The notes under the pieces are model-generated. The model ran no database searches. It had not been told where the DNA came from and was given only the letters and a program-made list of their open reading frames with translations. DNA of 7,772 bases from an uncultured Mollicutes bacterium (GTDB lineage: Bacteria > Bacillota_I > Bacilli_A > UBA3375): contig CAMZNW010000060.1 in NCBI GenBank assembly GCA_947313935.1, positions 1 through 7,772 on the forward strand, given 5' to 3'. Made by a program: the position numbers and the translations under genes. This document shows, in pieces, positions 1-6,075 of the stretch (within the stretch, counting starts at the first letter, position 1; every line of letters starts with the position of its first letter).

Positions 1-1820
1 TTGTTGTAATTGCCGGTGCTGGAAGTGGTAAAACAACGGTTTTAATTGAAAAAATTGTTAAAATTATTACTAATAATACTGCTAAAACATCAGAGGTTTT
101 AGCAATAACATTTACGAATAAAGCTGCAAATGAAATGAAAGAACGTTTACAAGAAAAACTAGGTCCAGTAGCAAATATGTTATGGGTAATGACATTTCAT
201 GCTTTTTCAGTTCGTGTAATTCGGCAAAATATTAATTATTTTGAAAATTATAATAGTAATTTTAATATTGTTGATGATGATGATAAAAAAAGAATTATCA
301 AACAAATAATTAAGCGGAGAAATTTAACGGAAGTAATTAAAGTTAAAGCTACGATGTATGCAATTGGAAATGCAAAAACGAAAGCTTCATATTTAAGAGA
401 TGTTGAAAATTTAATTGAGTTTGATTACTTAGATGTATATAAAGAATATCAAAGTTATTTAAAAGAAAATAATGCCATTGATTTTGATGATATTTTATTA
501 TTTGCTAATGAATTATTAGATATTGATTTAGTGGTTAAGATTTATCAAAAAAGATTTAAATATATTCTTGTAGATGAATTTCAAGATACTTCAAGTGTCC
601 AATTAGAAATAATAAAAAAAATTAAAGTATCACAAAATAACATATTTATAGTGGGTGATATTGATCAAGCAATTTATGGTTGGCGTGGAGCAGTAATGGA
701 AAATTTATTAAATATTGATGAATCTTTTACTGGTAGTGTTCTAATTAAATTAGAACAAAATTACCGTTCAACAAATAATATTTTAACAGCAGCTAATAAA
801 TTAATAGCTTACAATGATAAACGGTTAGATAAAAATTTATGGACAAACTATGGACAAGGACAACCTGTTTTGGCATATAGGTTTTTAGATGCATATAAAG
901 AAAGTGATTTTATTATTAATGAGATTAAGTATTTATCTGAAATGAATAAACCATTAAATGAAGTTGTTGTATTATATAGAGCGAATTATCAATCCAAAAA
1001 AATTGAAGAACAATTAATTAAAAATTCAATTCCATATAAATTATATGGTGGACTACGTTTTTATGAACGAATGGAAATAAAAGATTGTTTAGCATATTTG
1101 CGTCTTATTTTTAATCCAGATGATAATATTAGTTTTAATCGAATAATAAATGTTCCTAAAAGAAAAGTTGGAGAAACGACATTAAGTAAATATCGGAATT
1201 ATGCTATAAGTGAGAATATTTCATTGTTTGAAACAGCAATTTTAATTGGTACTCCAATGGTTAAAAAATTTACAATTGCAATTCAAGAAACCAAAGAATT
1301 AATTTTAGATGATTTTGAAAAAGGTTTTAATGAATTTTTAAAAAATATTCAATACTATGATTATTTAGTTTCTATTGATAATAAAGAACGAGCTGATGAA
1401 CGAATGGAAAATATTAAGGAGTTAATAAACTCTTTTGTATATGCTCAACAAAATGATAAAGATTTATTAACTTATTTAAATGATTTAGTTTTATTTTCAA
1501 GTAAAGAAAATGAAAGTGATGATGGTGTTATTTTGTCGACTATTCATGGTGTTAAGGGATTAGAATTTGAGCATGTTTTTATGATTGGAATGTGTGATAA
1601 TGTTTTTCCAAGACGAATTGATTTTTCTAATTTAGCAGCTTTAGAGGAAGAACGTCGGGTTTGTTATGTTGGAATAACGCGAGCTAAAAAAAAATTAGTA
1701 TTGACAAATTATATGTTTGATTTTCGTGGAGAATTTTATGATACCAGTCAATTTATAAAAGAAATGGGTATAGAAGTTCAAGAAAAACAAAATAAAAATT
1801 TAAATGGTTTTATTAAATAG
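1..1820 (+). CDS. UvrD/PcrA-type superfamily 1 DNA helicase, 5'-truncated by the window
   Basis: ATP-dependent 3'-5' DNA helicase of the UvrD/PcrA/Rep family, expected to act in nucleotide excision repair, mismatch repair and fork or transcription conflicts. The reading frame is open from base 3, so the true start lies upstream; 605 residues are visible. Counting from base 3, the motifs run in order: Walker A GAGSGKTT (5-12), TFTNKAANEM just after it, Walker B DEFQDT (191-196), motif III GDIDQAIYGWRG (218-229), LEQNYRS (250-256), the GGLRFYERMEIKD region (349-361), motif V TIHGVKGLEFEHVF (about 514-527) and motif VI EEERRVCYVGITRAKK (548-563). MIGMCDNVFPRR after motif V is typical of PcrA/UvrD rather than RecB. 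Only about 40 residues follow motif VI, so the long linker and Tudor-like C-terminal domain of Bacillus PcrA appear absent. All catalytic motifs are intact. It ends 8 nt before the rhodanese gene. Whether to call it pcrA or uvrD cannot be decided here. Confidence 0.93.
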   Translation, partial: VVIAGAGSGKTTVLIEKIVKIITNNTAKTSEVLAITFTNKAANEMKERLQEKLGPVANMLWVMTFHAFSVRVIRQNINYFENYNSNFNIVDDDDKKRIIKQIIKRRNLTEVIKVKATMYAIGNAKTKASYLRDVENLIEFDYLDVYKEYQSYLKENNAIDFDDILLFANELLDIDLVVKIYQKRFKYILVDEFQDTSSVQLEIIKKIKVSQNNIFIVGDIDQAIYGWRGAVMENLLNIDESFTGSVLIKLEQNYRSTNNILTAANKLIAYNDKRLDKNLWTNYGQGQPVLAYRFLDAYKESDFIINEIKYLSEMNKPLNEVVVLYRANYQSKKIEEQLIKNSIPYKLYGGLRFYERMEIKDCLAYLRLIFNPDDNISFNRIINVPKRKVGETTLSKYRNYAISENISLFETAILIGTPMVKKFTIAIQETKELILDDFEKGFNEFLKNIQYYDYLVSIDNKERADERMENIKELINSFVYAQQNDKDLLTYLNDLVLFSSKENESDDGVILSTIHGVKGLEFEHVFMIGMCDNVFPRRIDFSNLAALEEERRVCYVGITRAKKKLVLTNYMFDFRGEFYDTSQFIKEMGIEVQEKQNKNLNGFIK

Positions 1821-1828
1821 GGAGAATA

Positions 1829-2119
1829 ATGAAAGTAATTAATATCAATGAAATAAATAAAATTAGTAATGCACAAATTATTGATATTCGAGAAAAAAAA
1901 GAAGTACAAATAAATAAAATTGATGGTTCTAAAAATATTCCTATGACTGGATTAATACTAAATCCTAATATGTTTTTAGATAAGGAGACGACGTACTATT
2001 TGTATTGTAATACAGGGGCTAGAAGTTATAAAACTTGTCAATTTTTAGATGGTTTAGGTTATAATGTTGTAGATTTAAGTGGTGGAATTAGTAATTATAA
2101 AAATAATGAAATCTTATAA
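1829..2119 (+). CDS. Single-domain rhodanese-like sulfurtransferase
   Basis: A 96-residue stand-alone rhodanese domain, probably cytoplasmic (no signal peptide). The family carries sulfur as a persulfide on a catalytic cysteine and passes it to thiol acceptors. The beta-strand motif IIDIREKKE (17-25) matches the family's D-x-R-E element. The active-site loop is C60-N-T-G-A-R65-S66, the canonical six-residue loop seen in GlpE-like sulfurtransferases, and it is followed by the usual alpha-helix and VVDLSGGISNY (80-90). Its length equals the minimal single-domain form. The start is supported by an AGGGAG Shine-Dalgarno at 1819-1824, which overlaps the helicase stop codon. Given the 8-nt gap it is almost certainly co-transcribed with the helicase. 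The physiological acceptor is unknown; the cysteine-rich protein encoded next is a candidate by proximity only. Confidence 0.9.
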   Translation: MKVININEINKISNAQIIDIREKKEVQINKIDGSKNIPMTGLILNPNMFLDKETTYYLYCNTGARSYKTCQFLDGLGYNVVDLSGGISNYKNNEIL

Positions 2120-2132
2120 TAAAGTGGGGATT

Positions 2133-2360
2133 ATGGAATTAAAATATTGTCGAAAATGTCATGAGCGTAAATTAATTGGTAATTTTAAAAAACAAGTTAC
2201 TCTTTTAGAAGAAGTTAATGATATAGAAGTTATTGAAGGATGTATTAGTTATTGTGGACCAGGGCGGTTAGAATATGCTTGTATGATAGATGAGGAAATT
2301 ATTTCAGCTAAAAATTTTGAAGATTTATTAGTTTTAGTAAAGGAGCAATATGACAATTAG
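2133..2360 (+). CDS. Small cysteine-rich protein, DUF1450/YuzB-like
   Basis: A 75-residue soluble protein with five cysteines: C6 and C9 (CRKC), C37 and C41 (GCISYCGPGR) and C50. The layout (an N-terminal cysteine motif, then a spaced GC-x3-CG element, a short hydrophobic strand, and a C-terminal E-D-L-L helix) resembles the DUF1450/YuzB family of Bacillota. That family has no established biochemical role that I can name with confidence. The cysteines could bind a metal or Fe-S cluster or act as redox or persulfide thiols; this is inference. I chose the ATG at 2133 because family-like sequence begins there (MELKYCRKC) and a G-rich Shine-Dalgarno-like stretch (2124-2130) precedes it. In-frame starts at 2079 and 2106 would run into the rhodanese coding end. 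It overlaps the HD gene by 11 nt. The gene is very likely real; the family call is moderate. Confidence 0.7.
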   Translation: MELKYCRKCHERKLIGNFKKQVTLLEEVNDIEVIEGCISYCGPGRLEYACMIDEEIISAKNFEDLLVLVKEQYDN

Positions 2361-3477
2361 AGATGCAATTTATGGGGATATTGATATAAAAGAACCAGTT
2401 ATCAAAGCTTTAATATCAACATACGAATTTCAAAGACTTCGTAATATAAAACAATTAGGTTTAACTTATTTTATTTTTCCAACTGCAGAACATACAAGAT
2501 ATACTCATTGTATTGGAGTTTATCATTTAAGTAATCAAATTTGTGATGTATTAGAAAAAAAAGCAAATAATAAATTTAATGAAGGTGAAAAACTTGCCTT
2601 TTATATAGCAAGTTTATTACATGATATTGGACATGGTCCATTTTCTCATACAGCAGAAGAAGTATTTAATTTAGATCATGAAGAATATTCGATGTTAATT
2701 ATAGAAGATGAAAATACACAAATTAATCAAGTTCTAAAACAATATTGCCCAGAATTAATTGATGATATCATAAAATTTATTACTAAAAAACATACTAATA
2801 AAGTTTTAGTAAGTGCAATGGGTTCAACAATTGATATTGATCGAATGGATTACTTAATGCGTGATTCATATTTTGCTGGTGTTGTATATGGTAATTTTGA
2901 TTTCCAAAGATTATTGAATGTGATTGACATAAAAAATAATCAAATTGTTTTTCATGAGAAAGGTATTAGAACAGTGGAAGATTTTATTTTAGCACGTTAT
3001 CAAATGTTTGAACAAGTCTATTTAAATCAAAAAACGATTGCTCTTGAAGCTGTAGCAAAGGAAATATTAATTCATTGTAGAAAATTATATCAAAAAAATT
3101 ATGAATTTAAAACAGATATTTCAAAATTAATACCATTATTAAAAGGACATCCAACTGTACAAGAATACATTCAAGTTCAAGATTACAATTTACTAATAAT
3201 ATTTAATGATTTTATGTTGTTTGAAGATGATAAAATTTTACAAAAATTAGCAGAATTTTTTATTTTACAAAAAGATTTTACTGAACAATCAACAACAACT
3301 TATGAAATAAAAACAGAAGATTATGATAAAATATTATACTATGAACCAGTTTTAATTTTAAAAGAGAATGGAGAAGTTAAAAAATTAGAAGATGTTTCAA
3401 AATTAATTAATTTCATGAAAAATGAAATGAAAATTTTGGTAAAAAATAAAAGTTATTTTGTAGATTTAAATGAATAG
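2350..3477 (+). CDS. HD-domain phosphohydrolase, YwfO/SAMHD1-like putative dNTP triphosphohydrolase
   Basis: A 375-residue cytoplasmic metal-dependent hydrolase. The HD signature is complete: R50-Y-T-H53, then LLH91-D92-IGH95GPFSH100, then H110 (NLDHEE), and IDID164-RMDY168-LMRD172. These line up with the metal and substrate residues known from SAMHD1 and bacterial relatives (H-HD-D quartet H53, H91, D92, D164; Y168 and D172 as the usual base or sugar contacts). Family members such as Bacillus YwfO and Enterococcus EF1143 hydrolyse dNTPs to deoxynucleoside and triphosphate. Activity on dNTPs here is inferred from this similarity; another nucleotide substrate is possible. It is somewhat shorter than YwfO (about 430 residues), with the difference in the C-terminal half. 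An AGGAG Shine-Dalgarno (2341-2345) sits inside the end of the upstream gene, and the start overlaps that gene by 11 nt, which suggests translational coupling. Confidence 0.87.
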   Translation: MTIRDAIYGDIDIKEPVIKALISTYEFQRLRNIKQLGLTYFIFPTAEHTRYTHCIGVYHLSNQICDVLEKKANNKFNEGEKLAFYIASLLHDIGHGPFSHTAEEVFNLDHEEYSMLIIEDENTQINQVLKQYCPELIDDIIKFITKKHTNKVLVSAMGSTIDIDRMDYLMRDSYFAGVVYGNFDFQRLLNVIDIKNNQIVFHEKGIRTVEDFILARYQMFEQVYLNQKTIALEAVAKEILIHCRKLYQKNYEFKTDISKLIPLLKGHPTVQEYIQVQDYNLLIIFNDFMLFEDDKILQKLAEFFILQKDFTEQSTTTYEIKTEDYDKILYYEPVLILKENGEVKKLEDVSKLINFMKNEMKILVKNKSYFVDLNE

Positions 3478-3814
3478 ACAACTTATTATAACTAGTAATG
3501 GTAATACAATAAAACGATTAGCTAAAGTTAATAAAAGTATTATTACATATAAAGAATCTGGAAATATTTATGTTTCTTTAGAAGCTGTTAATCAAACAAT
3601 TACGATAAAAAAAACTGGAGATATAAATTTAGTATTTACTCATAAAAAGTATGAAAAAAAAGTATTGGAATATACTATTAAGATGAATGGACAAGAATTT
3701 ATAGGTAGTAGTTTGATATCAACAACTAATATTATTGTTACAAACAATTTAATTGAATTAGAATATTATCGAGATGATGATTTAATAAATATAAAATTCG
3801 AATTAATTGTATAA
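3470..3814 (+). CDS. DUF1934/YwiB-like small beta-barrel protein
   Basis: A 114-residue protein made almost entirely of predicted beta-strands. It shows the DUF1934 (YwiB) pattern: an N-terminal strand, a Y-K-E element (27-29), TITIKKTGDINLVF (about 44-57) where the family has its R/K-x-G turn, a hydrophobic strand run, and a final alternating strand that ends in KFELIV, where relatives have a Y-x-L strand. The family is thought to form a lipocalin-like barrel, and its function is not established. No signal peptide is seen. The start overlaps the HD gene by 8 nt and has no visible Shine-Dalgarno, so translation probably depends on ribosomes finishing the upstream gene. Its position just before rpoE supports the assignment, since ywiB-type genes often lie near rpoE in Bacillota as I recall. 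It is the last gene before the only sizeable gap and may close its transcription unit. Confidence 0.68.
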   Translation: MNRQLIITSNGNTIKRLAKVNKSIITYKESGNIYVSLEAVNQTITIKKTGDINLVFTHKKYEKKVLEYTIKMNGQEFIGSSLISTTNIIVTNNLIELEYYRDDDLINIKFELIV

Positions 3815-3897
3815 GGTTAATTATTATCTAATAAAGAAAAGTAATTATAGAAAATATTATAATAACTTGCAAGAATATAGCATTTTAGTGTGAAAAA

Positions 3898-3906
3898 TGT
3901 TAAAAT
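3898..3906 (+). promoter_or_regulatory. Probable extended -10 promoter for rpoE
   Basis: TGTTAAAAT fits the extended -10 pattern TG-n-TAnAAT of the main Bacillota sigma factor. Transcription would start near 3913, giving a leader of about 20 nt before the rpoE ATG. No good -35 box is found at 16-18 nt upstream, which is tolerated by extended -10 promoters. A perfect TATAAT also occurs at 3858-3863, but without a -35 and farther away; it could be a second start site or chance in such AT-rich DNA. Support also comes from this being the only real intergenic gap in the window. Confidence 0.45.
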
Positions 3907-3922
3907 ATATTTGGATATCAAA

Positions 3923-3928
3923 AAGGAG
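3923..3928 (+). promoter_or_regulatory. Shine-Dalgarno site fixing the rpoE start
   Basis: AAGGAG ends 4 nt before the ATG at 3933 and decides in favour of that start over the in-frame ATG at 3897, which has no ribosome binding site and overlaps the predicted -10 element. Confidence 0.8.
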
Positions 3929-3932
3929 TGCA

Positions 3933-4295
3933 ATGCAAAATATTATTGAATTGACAAGTAGTTTAATTAATGAACGTGGAATGTTATCGACACCTGATAT
4001 AGCAAAAGAAATAAAGGAAGAAAATTTATTAAAATTATCAACACCTGAGTTATTAGCAACAATATGTATGGATTTACAAATGGATGGACGTTTTATTTGT
4101 ATAGATAGAAAATGGGATTTCAAAATAAATTATACAATGCAAGAGGTAATTCGTGAACAATACAAAAACACTGCAATTATTGATATTTTTGAAGAAGAAG
4201 AAGAAGATTTAGATATAGAATTAAATGTAGATAATAAAATTGATATTGAAGACGATAATGTAATTGATTTATCTAAAATAGAGGAATTAAACTAA
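3933..4295 (+). CDS. rpoE: DNA-directed RNA polymerase delta subunit
   Basis: Delta binds core RNA polymerase in low-GC Gram-positives, reduces non-specific nucleic acid binding and promotes recycling and sensitivity to initiating nucleotides. The 120-residue protein has an N-terminal HARE-HTH-type domain (about 1-70) with the diagnostic MDLQMDGRF (46-54) followed by W61, matching the YTDLNIDGRF...W pattern of Bacillus subtilis delta. A disordered acidic tail follows from about residue 84 with 17 Asp/Glu among the last 37 residues, including a run of five glutamates. The tail is far shorter than the roughly 80-residue Bacillus tail. The chosen ATG has a strong Shine-Dalgarno. A (GAA)5 tract at 4191-4205 encodes the glutamate run. 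It overlaps trmL by one base (TAATG). Confidence 0.86.
   Translation: MQNIIELTSSLINERGMLSTPDIAKEIKEENLLKLSTPELLATICMDLQMDGRFICIDRKWDFKINYTMQEVIREQYKNTAIIDIFEEEEEDLDIELNVDNKIDIEDDNVIDLSKIEELN
4191..4205 (+). repeat. (GAA)5 trinucleotide tract inside rpoE
   Basis: Five perfect GAA units encode E87-E91 of the delta acidic tail. Because the unit is three bases, slippage would change tail length by whole glutamates without a frameshift. It may simply reflect selection for acidic residues with the AT-rich Glu codon. Confidence 0.75.
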
Positions 4296-4819
4296 TGTCT
4301 AAAATAAATATTGTTTTATTTCAACCTGAAATTCCTCAAAACACTGCAAATATTATTCGAACTTGTGTTGGATTAGATGCACATCTTCATTTAATTAAAC
4401 CATATGGATTTGACTTAAATTTATCTTCAAAGGTATTTAAAAGAAATTCTGCTAATTATTTAGAATTTGTTACATTAACAGAATATGAAACTTTTGAAGA
4501 ATTTGAAGCAATAAATAATTCTAAAAATTTTTTATTTTCTACTCGTTATGGTACAAAAATTTATGATGAAATATCTATTAAAGATATGGAAGAAGTTTTT
4601 TATATATTTGGACGAGAATCATCAGGCATAGATGAAGATATACTTAAAAAATATAAAAATCAAACATTTAGAATACCAATGCATGAAAATTTACGTTCAT
4701 TAAATCTAGCTAATTGTGTTGCTTTGATTGCTTATGATGGTGAACGCCAATTGGATTTTGAAAGTTTAAAAAAAGTAGAACCCCATAATGTTAATTATTG
4801 GACAAAAGGAGGAAAATGA
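4295..4819 (+). CDS. trmL: tRNA (cytidine/uridine-34 2'-O)-methyltransferase TrmL (SPOUT family)
   Basis: TrmL uses S-adenosylmethionine to 2'-O-methylate the wobble nucleotide of tRNA-Leu isoacceptors. The 174-residue protein carries the three SPOUT/SpoU motifs: EIPQNTANIIRTC (12-24), IFGRESSGI (104-112) and IPMHENLRSLNLANCVALI (127-145), the last forming the trefoil-knot cofactor pocket. LFQPEIPQNTANI is characteristic of the TrmL/YibK/CspR subgroup, as opposed to TrmH or RlmB, which carry an extra N-terminal substrate-binding domain that is missing here. The length is slightly above the usual 155-165, with the extra residues at the C-terminus. The start overlaps the rpoE stop as TAATG, with GAGG at 4281-4284 about 10 nt upstream. 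The end overlaps the next gene as ATGA. Confidence 0.93.
   Translation: MSKINIVLFQPEIPQNTANIIRTCVGLDAHLHLIKPYGFDLNLSSKVFKRNSANYLEFVTLTEYETFEEFEAINNSKNFLFSTRYGTKIYDEISIKDMEEVFYIFGRESSGIDEDILKKYKNQTFRIPMHENLRSLNLANCVALIAYDGERQLDFESLKKVEPHNVNYWTKGGK
4804..4812 (+). promoter_or_regulatory. Strong Shine-Dalgarno deciding the start of the CorC-like gene
   Basis: AAAAGGAGG lies inside the last codons of trmL, and the ATG at 4816 follows after 3 nt. The spacing is tight for the full GGAGG core but acceptable if AAGGA pairs. The next in-frame ATG at 4831 is 18 nt away, too far; an in-frame TTG at 4798 lies upstream of the site and cannot use it. Confidence 0.65.
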
Positions 4820-6075
4820 GTCTCTCCAGCATGATAATTATTTTAATATTGTTTTCTTTAACAGCATTAGCTTCAGCAACAGAAATGGCGATAGCTAGTA
4901 TTAATAAATTTCGATTAAAAGTAAAAGTAGATGCAGGTGATCAAGTTGCTATTGAGATTTATGATTTAGTTGAAGATTATGATCGTACAATTACAACTAT
5001 TGTTATTTTAAACAATTTTGTAAATATATTATTACCAACGATTACAACAGTTTTTATGGTTGCAGCTCTTGGTGAAAAATATGGAGTAATTGTTTCAACA
5101 GTATTAATGAGTATTTTAATTTTAATTTTTGGAGAAATATTACCAAAAATTTATGGAAAAGAATATCCAGAACAACATTTAATAAAAGTTTATAAGATAA
5201 TAAAACTTCTAAAAATGATTTTCAAACCAATTGTTATTATATTCATGTTTTTTTCTAAACAAGCAAAAAAATTTATTAGTAAGCGACAAACAATAATTGA
5301 ATCTGATTTAGAAGAAGAATTATTAGTAATGATTGAAGAATCAAAAGAAAATGGACAATTAGCTCATGCTGAGGAAGAACTAATTGGAAATGCAATTGAA
5401 TTTAATGAAACTAGGGTAGAAGAAATTTTACAACCACGTTCAAGTATGATTATGTTAGATGTTAATAGTTCTAATATTGAAATACTTGAACAATTAAAAA
5501 TAAAAAAACATTCGCGAATTCCAATTTATGAAAATGATCAAAATAATATTATTGGGATATTATCAAGTCGTGAATTTTTAGTTAATTACATTGAAGATAA
5601 TAATTTTTTAATTCGTGATATTATTCGTCCAACTATTTTTACCCCAGATTCATTAAAAATATCAAAATTATTGCCTCGTTTACAAAAGGAACATATTTAC
5701 ATGGCAATTGTAATTGATGAACGTGCAACGGTTCAAGGCTTAATTACAACAGAAGATATTATTGAAGAAATAGTTGGGGAAATATGGGATGAACATGATG
5801 AAGTATCTTATGAATATCAAAAAATAAAAGAAAATGAATTTGAAGTATCTGGGGAAATGTCAATTTCTGATTTTAATGATTTATTTAATGATGTAGGTGA
5901 TATCATTTCTGATACTTCTGAGGCAACGATTGCAGGTTATTTAATTGAACAGGCAGAGCATATTTTAGATATAGGTCAACAATTTAATGACGATACTTTT
6001 ATTTACACAGTTAGTAGTAAAATAGGAAATAAAATAGAACAAATAAATATAAAAATAAAAAAGGAGAAATCATGA
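4816..6075 (+). CDS. CNNM/CorC (HlyC) family membrane protein with CBS pair, putative Mg2+ transporter or regulator
   Basis: A 419-residue integral membrane protein of the CNNM/CorC family, implicated in Mg2+ (and possibly Co2+) export or homeostasis; the old 'hemolysin' label is historical. Domains in order: an N-terminal DUF21/CNNM membrane domain with helices near 5-22, 59-85 and 90-108, including SATEMAIASINKFRL after helix 1 and the conserved GEILPK at the end of helix 3 (about 106-111); a hydrophobic juxtamembrane helix near 135-147; an acidic linker; a CBS pair (about 205-262 and 268-328), with RIPIYE in the first and VIDE...GLITTEDIIEEIVGEIWDE in the second; and a C-terminal CorC/HlyC domain (about 340-415). 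The architecture is complete. It overlaps trmL by 4 nt (ATGA) and the downstream BI-1-like gene also by ATGA, so these three are probably translationally coupled. Ion specificity cannot be read from the sequence. Confidence 0.9.
   Translation: MSLSSMIIILILFSLTALASATEMAIASINKFRLKVKVDAGDQVAIEIYDLVEDYDRTITTIVILNNFVNILLPTITTVFMVAALGEKYGVIVSTVLMSILILIFGEILPKIYGKEYPEQHLIKVYKIIKLLKMIFKPIVIIFMFFSKQAKKFISKRQTIIESDLEEELLVMIEESKENGQLAHAEEELIGNAIEFNETRVEEILQPRSSMIMLDVNSSNIEILEQLKIKKHSRIPIYENDQNNIIGILSSREFLVNYIEDNNFLIRDIIRPTIFTPDSLKISKLLPRLQKEHIYMAIVIDERATVQGLITTEDIIEEIVGEIWDEHDEVSYEYQKIKENEFEVSGEMSISDFNDLFNDVGDIISDTSEATIAGYLIEQAEHILDIGQQFNDDTFIYTVSSKIGNKIEQINIKIKKEKS

Larger units (their letters stand above)
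3815..3932 (+). other. Only sizeable intergenic gap; rpoE leader
   Basis: 118 nt of very AT-rich sequence between the DUF1934-like gene and rpoE. It holds the predicted promoter and ribosome binding site. I see no GC-rich hairpin followed by a T-run, so there is no supported intrinsic terminator, and read-through from upstream is possible. A weak 7-nt inverted repeat (3821-3827 with 3859-3865) is AT-only with a long loop and is not convincing. Confidence 0.7.

Noticed and set aside
2079..2132. Upstream start for the five-cysteine protein (18 extra residues)
   Set aside because: The extension lies within the rhodanese gene, lacks a ribosome binding site and does not look like the family; the ATG at 2133 fits better.
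3858..3863. Perfect TATAAT as the main rpoE promoter
   Set aside because: No -35 at suitable spacing and no extended -10 TG; perfect -10 matches are expected by chance in DNA this AT-rich, so it is kept only as a second candidate.
3815..3866. Intrinsic terminator after the DUF1934-like gene
   Set aside because: Only weak AT-only inverted repeats with long loops and no GC stem plus T-run.
3897..3932. Upstream start for rpoE (12 extra residues)
   Set aside because: No ribosome binding site, overlaps the predicted -10 element, and AAGGAG at 3923-3928 serves the ATG at 3933.
3857..4123. Reverse-strand open frame of 88 codons opposite rpoE
   Set aside because: It lies antisense to a well-supported rpoE and its promoter, has no recognisable domain and reads as the complement of a real gene.
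4798..4815. TTG start for the CorC-like gene
   Set aside because: A non-standard start located upstream of the strong Shine-Dalgarno; the ATG at 4816 with its ATGA overlap is more natural.
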